In this document: positions 62,124-64,000 of the stretch, one piece after another
Position numbering within the stretch: the first letter of the stretch is position 1
Layout of the letters: every line of letters starts with the position of its first letter
Translations under genes and position numbers: made by a program
The notes under the pieces: model-generated
Seen by the model: the letters and a program-made list of their open reading frames with translations, nothing else
Databases searched by the model: none
What the model was told of the DNA's origin: nothing
Assembly (NCBI RefSeq): GCF_036961565.1
Contig: NZ_JBAMDD010000005.1
Coordinates: forward strand, 281,186-345,185
Direction of reading: 5' to 3'
Source: Chitinimonas sp036961565
GTDB lineage: Bacteria; Pseudomonadota; Gammaproteobacteria; Burkholderiales; Chitinimonadaceae
Length of the DNA stretch: 64,000 nt

Positions 62124-64000
62124 ATGAAGAAACCGCAACTGGCCCTGTTGGCCACCGCCATCGCGATGATGGGCAGCACTGTCTGGGCCGATGTCGGCAC
62201 CACCCCTGAGCTGGACACCCCGCGCCGCATCGAAACCGCCACCGCCAAGATCCGTGGCACCGACCAGAACATGACCTATATGGTCATCGATGGCCGCGCC
62301 ATGCTGGGCGACATCATGCTGGGCATGCACAAGGATGTGCAGACCAACGGCATCAACCTGCCCAAGCTGGACCTGCCCAAGGCCGCTGGCGACAAGCTGG
62401 ATTCCGGCCGCGTCGTGGCCAAGGACAACCATTACAAGTCCGCCACCAGCTGGACCAACAACACCATGCCGTACACGTTCGATCCCTCGCTGAGCAAGGC
62501 GAAGCGGGATGCGATTGCCGTCGGCATGAAGCTGATCAGCGACAACACCAATATCCGCTTCGTTCCGCGCAGCAGCGAGACCAACTACGTCAAGTTCGTG
62601 TCTGACGGCGGCTGCTGGTCCTATGTCGGCATGATAGGCAAGGAACAGCCGATCTCCATCGGTGATGGCTGTGAGCGTAGCGGTACCGTCGCCCACGAAA
62701 TCATGCACGCCCTGGGCTGGATGCACGAACAGATGCGCCCTGACCGCGACAACTACGTGCGTGTGGTGGAAGAAAACATCCAGGACGGCATGGCCAGCCA
62801 GTTCACCAAGCTGCGTGCCGACCAAGTCAACCCGGCCGGCGGCTACGATATCGACTCGGTGATGCACTACCCGAACTGGGCCTTCTCCAAGAACGGCAAG
62901 CCCACCATCGTGCCGCTGGACCCCAAGGTCGACCCCAGCCGCATGGGCCAGCGTAACCAGTTGAGCGCGGCCGATATCACCGCCATCAACAAGTTCTACC
63001 CCGCAGTGAACGGCAACGTGCCGCTGACCATGACCACCAGCACCAGCTCGGTCAGCTTCATGCAGGACAAGAGCGGCCAGTTCAGCCTGACCCTGGCCGG
63101 CAGCGATGCCGACCTGAAGTCGCTGCGCTTTGATATCCGCAGCGACAACAGCGCTGTGGTCGCTCCGGCAGGTGTGGTTGTGCAAGCCGGCACCGGCACC
63201 CAGCGCACCGTAACCATCACCCCGGTGGCCAAGGCCTCGGGCGTGGCCACCATCACCCTGCGCGCCATTGCGGCCTCGGGCAAGGAAGTCACGGCCAGCG
63301 TCAAGGTCACGGTCGCCAAGGACACCACCGGCGGCGGTGGCGGCGGTACCAGCACGGCCAAGCCGTATGACCGCGCAGCCAAGTACACCACCGGCAACCA
63401 GGTGAGCTTCGGCGGCAAGACCTACAGCATGACCGTAATGATCGACGGCAAGGTCTCCACCAGCTACTGGATCTGGGGCAGCTATTGCGAACCCGTCCGT
63501 TGCAGCCCGCAGACCCCGTTCGTCTACAGCAACTGGCTGAAGGTGTACTGGACTGAAGTCGGTGGCGGTGATGGCGGCGGTGGCACCACCCCAAAGCCGG
63601 CCTGCGAAACCGTGCTGGACGTCAAGCGCCAGTACCAGATCACCAGCAGCAGCCAGCGCAAGTCGCTGGTACCGGCCGGTGATGTGCAGAACGCCCCGAT
63701 GATGCTGTGGCCTGATGCCGGCCAGCAACGCTGGAAGCTCACCCGCAATGCCGAGGGTTACTACGTGATCGCCAGCGCCGCCACCGGCCTGGCCCTGGAT
63801 GTCGCCAACGGCGCCACCCTGGCAGGTAGCGAAGTGATCGTCTGGCCGGTGCACGGCGGTGCCAACCAGCAGTTCTGCCCCCGCGCCAGCGGTAGCGGCT
63901 ACCAGCTGGTATCGCGCGGTGCCAACCTGCCGCTGGCTGCCGCCAGCGAGAACGATGGCGCTGCAGTGAAGCTATCCAGCGGCGCCGCCACCTGGTTGCT
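62124..64000 (+). CDS. Secreted astacin-family (M12A) metalloprotease, copy 2 (cut at window edge)
   Basis: The frame is open from the ATG at 62124 (AAGGAA upstream) to the window end, 625 codons; by comparison with copy 1 only a few residues are missing. The signal peptide is at ~1-22. The zinc motif is HEIMHALGWMHE and the Met-turn SVMHYP. Ig-like, Gly-rich linker, CBM5/12-like (YTTGNQVSFGGKTYSMTV, YWTEV) and ricin-like (LWPDAGQQRWKL) modules follow, as in copy 1. The linkers and the insert before the catalytic domain differ most. It forms an operon with the second M4 gene. Confidence 0.93.
   Translation, partial: MKKPQLALLATAIAMMGSTVWADVGTTPELDTPRRIETATAKIRGTDQNMTYMVIDGRAMLGDIMLGMHKDVQTNGINLPKLDLPKAAGDKLDSGRVVAKDNHYKSATSWTNNTMPYTFDPSLSKAKRDAIAVGMKLISDNTNIRFVPRSSETNYVKFVSDGGCWSYVGMIGKEQPISIGDGCERSGTVAHEIMHALGWMHEQMRPDRDNYVRVVEENIQDGMASQFTKLRADQVNPAGGYDIDSVMHYPNWAFSKNGKPTIVPLDPKVDPSRMGQRNQLSAADITAINKFYPAVNGNVPLTMTTSTSSVSFMQDKSGQFSLTLAGSDADLKSLRFDIRSDNSAVVAPAGVVVQAGTGTQRTVTITPVAKASGVATITLRAIAASGKEVTASVKVTVAKDTTGGGGGGTSTAKPYDRAAKYTTGNQVSFGGKTYSMTVMIDGKVSTSYWIWGSYCEPVRCSPQTPFVYSNWLKVYWTEVGGGDGGGGTTPKPACETVLDVKRQYQITSSSQRKSLVPAGDVQNAPMMLWPDAGQQRWKLTRNAEGYYVIASAATGLALDVANGATLAGSEVIVWPVHGGANQQFCPRASGSGYQLVSRGANLPLAAASENDGAAVKLSSGAATWL

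Overview
The window is about 64 kb of GC-rich DNA with bacterial gene density. The gene content (LuxI/LuxR pair with an RsaM-like regulator and a CviR-type lux box, OmpW, SlyD, NIT-domain chemoreceptor, many secreted metalloproteases with chitin-binding-like and ricin-like modules) suggests an environmental betaproteobacterium of the Chromobacterium/Chitinimonas type. This is an inference from gene content; no rRNA or tRNA marker was seen.

Region 1 (1-23466) is a quorum-sensing-linked nonribosomal peptide cluster. On the minus strand, in transcription order, lie an AHL synthase, an Ntn-hydrolase acylase, NRPS A (C-A-T-C-A-T), a SyrP/TauD-like hydroxylase, and NRPS B (TubC-type docking domain, then C-A*-T-C-A-T-C-A-T-C-A, cut by the left window edge). 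By eye the adenylation codes read Val-like and Asp in NRPS A, then a dead A domain, Val-like and Gln in NRPS B. An Asp module followed directly by a hydroxylase gene points to beta-hydroxyaspartate. The luxI promoter carries a perfect CTGNCC-N4-GGNCAG box. An rsaM-like gene and luxR sit next to luxI.

Region 2 (23467-34851) holds two GNATs, slyD, a NIT-type chemoreceptor, two solute-binding proteins and several poorly characterised genes. Among them are a protein with a caspase-like His/Cys signature and a CPCC-type Cys-rich protein beside a small partner.

Region 3 (34848-38512) is a compact four-gene minus-strand operon: a ferritin-like (VioB-type) protein, an 11-cysteine candidate precursor, a DUF692/MNIO enzyme and a DUF2063 partner. 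It looks like a RiPP or metal-handling pathway of an unfamiliar type and is the best candidate here for an undescribed system.

Region 4 (38513-46500) looks defence- or conflict-related. It has a trypsin-like protease/NUC1 nuclease fusion flanked by inverted copies of a 49-bp repeat, a PAS-AraC regulator, an FKBP, and an overlapping DUF262 / DUF262-DUF1524 pair of lower GC content (GmrSD-like).

Region 5 (46501-64000) has an M64 peptidase, OmpW, a MocR regulator divergent from a rhodanese-GNAT pair, and then a secreted protease island. The island is M4-astacin, M9 collagenase, M4-astacin, where the M4-astacin pair is clearly duplicated. The last astacin is cut by the right edge a few residues before its expected end.
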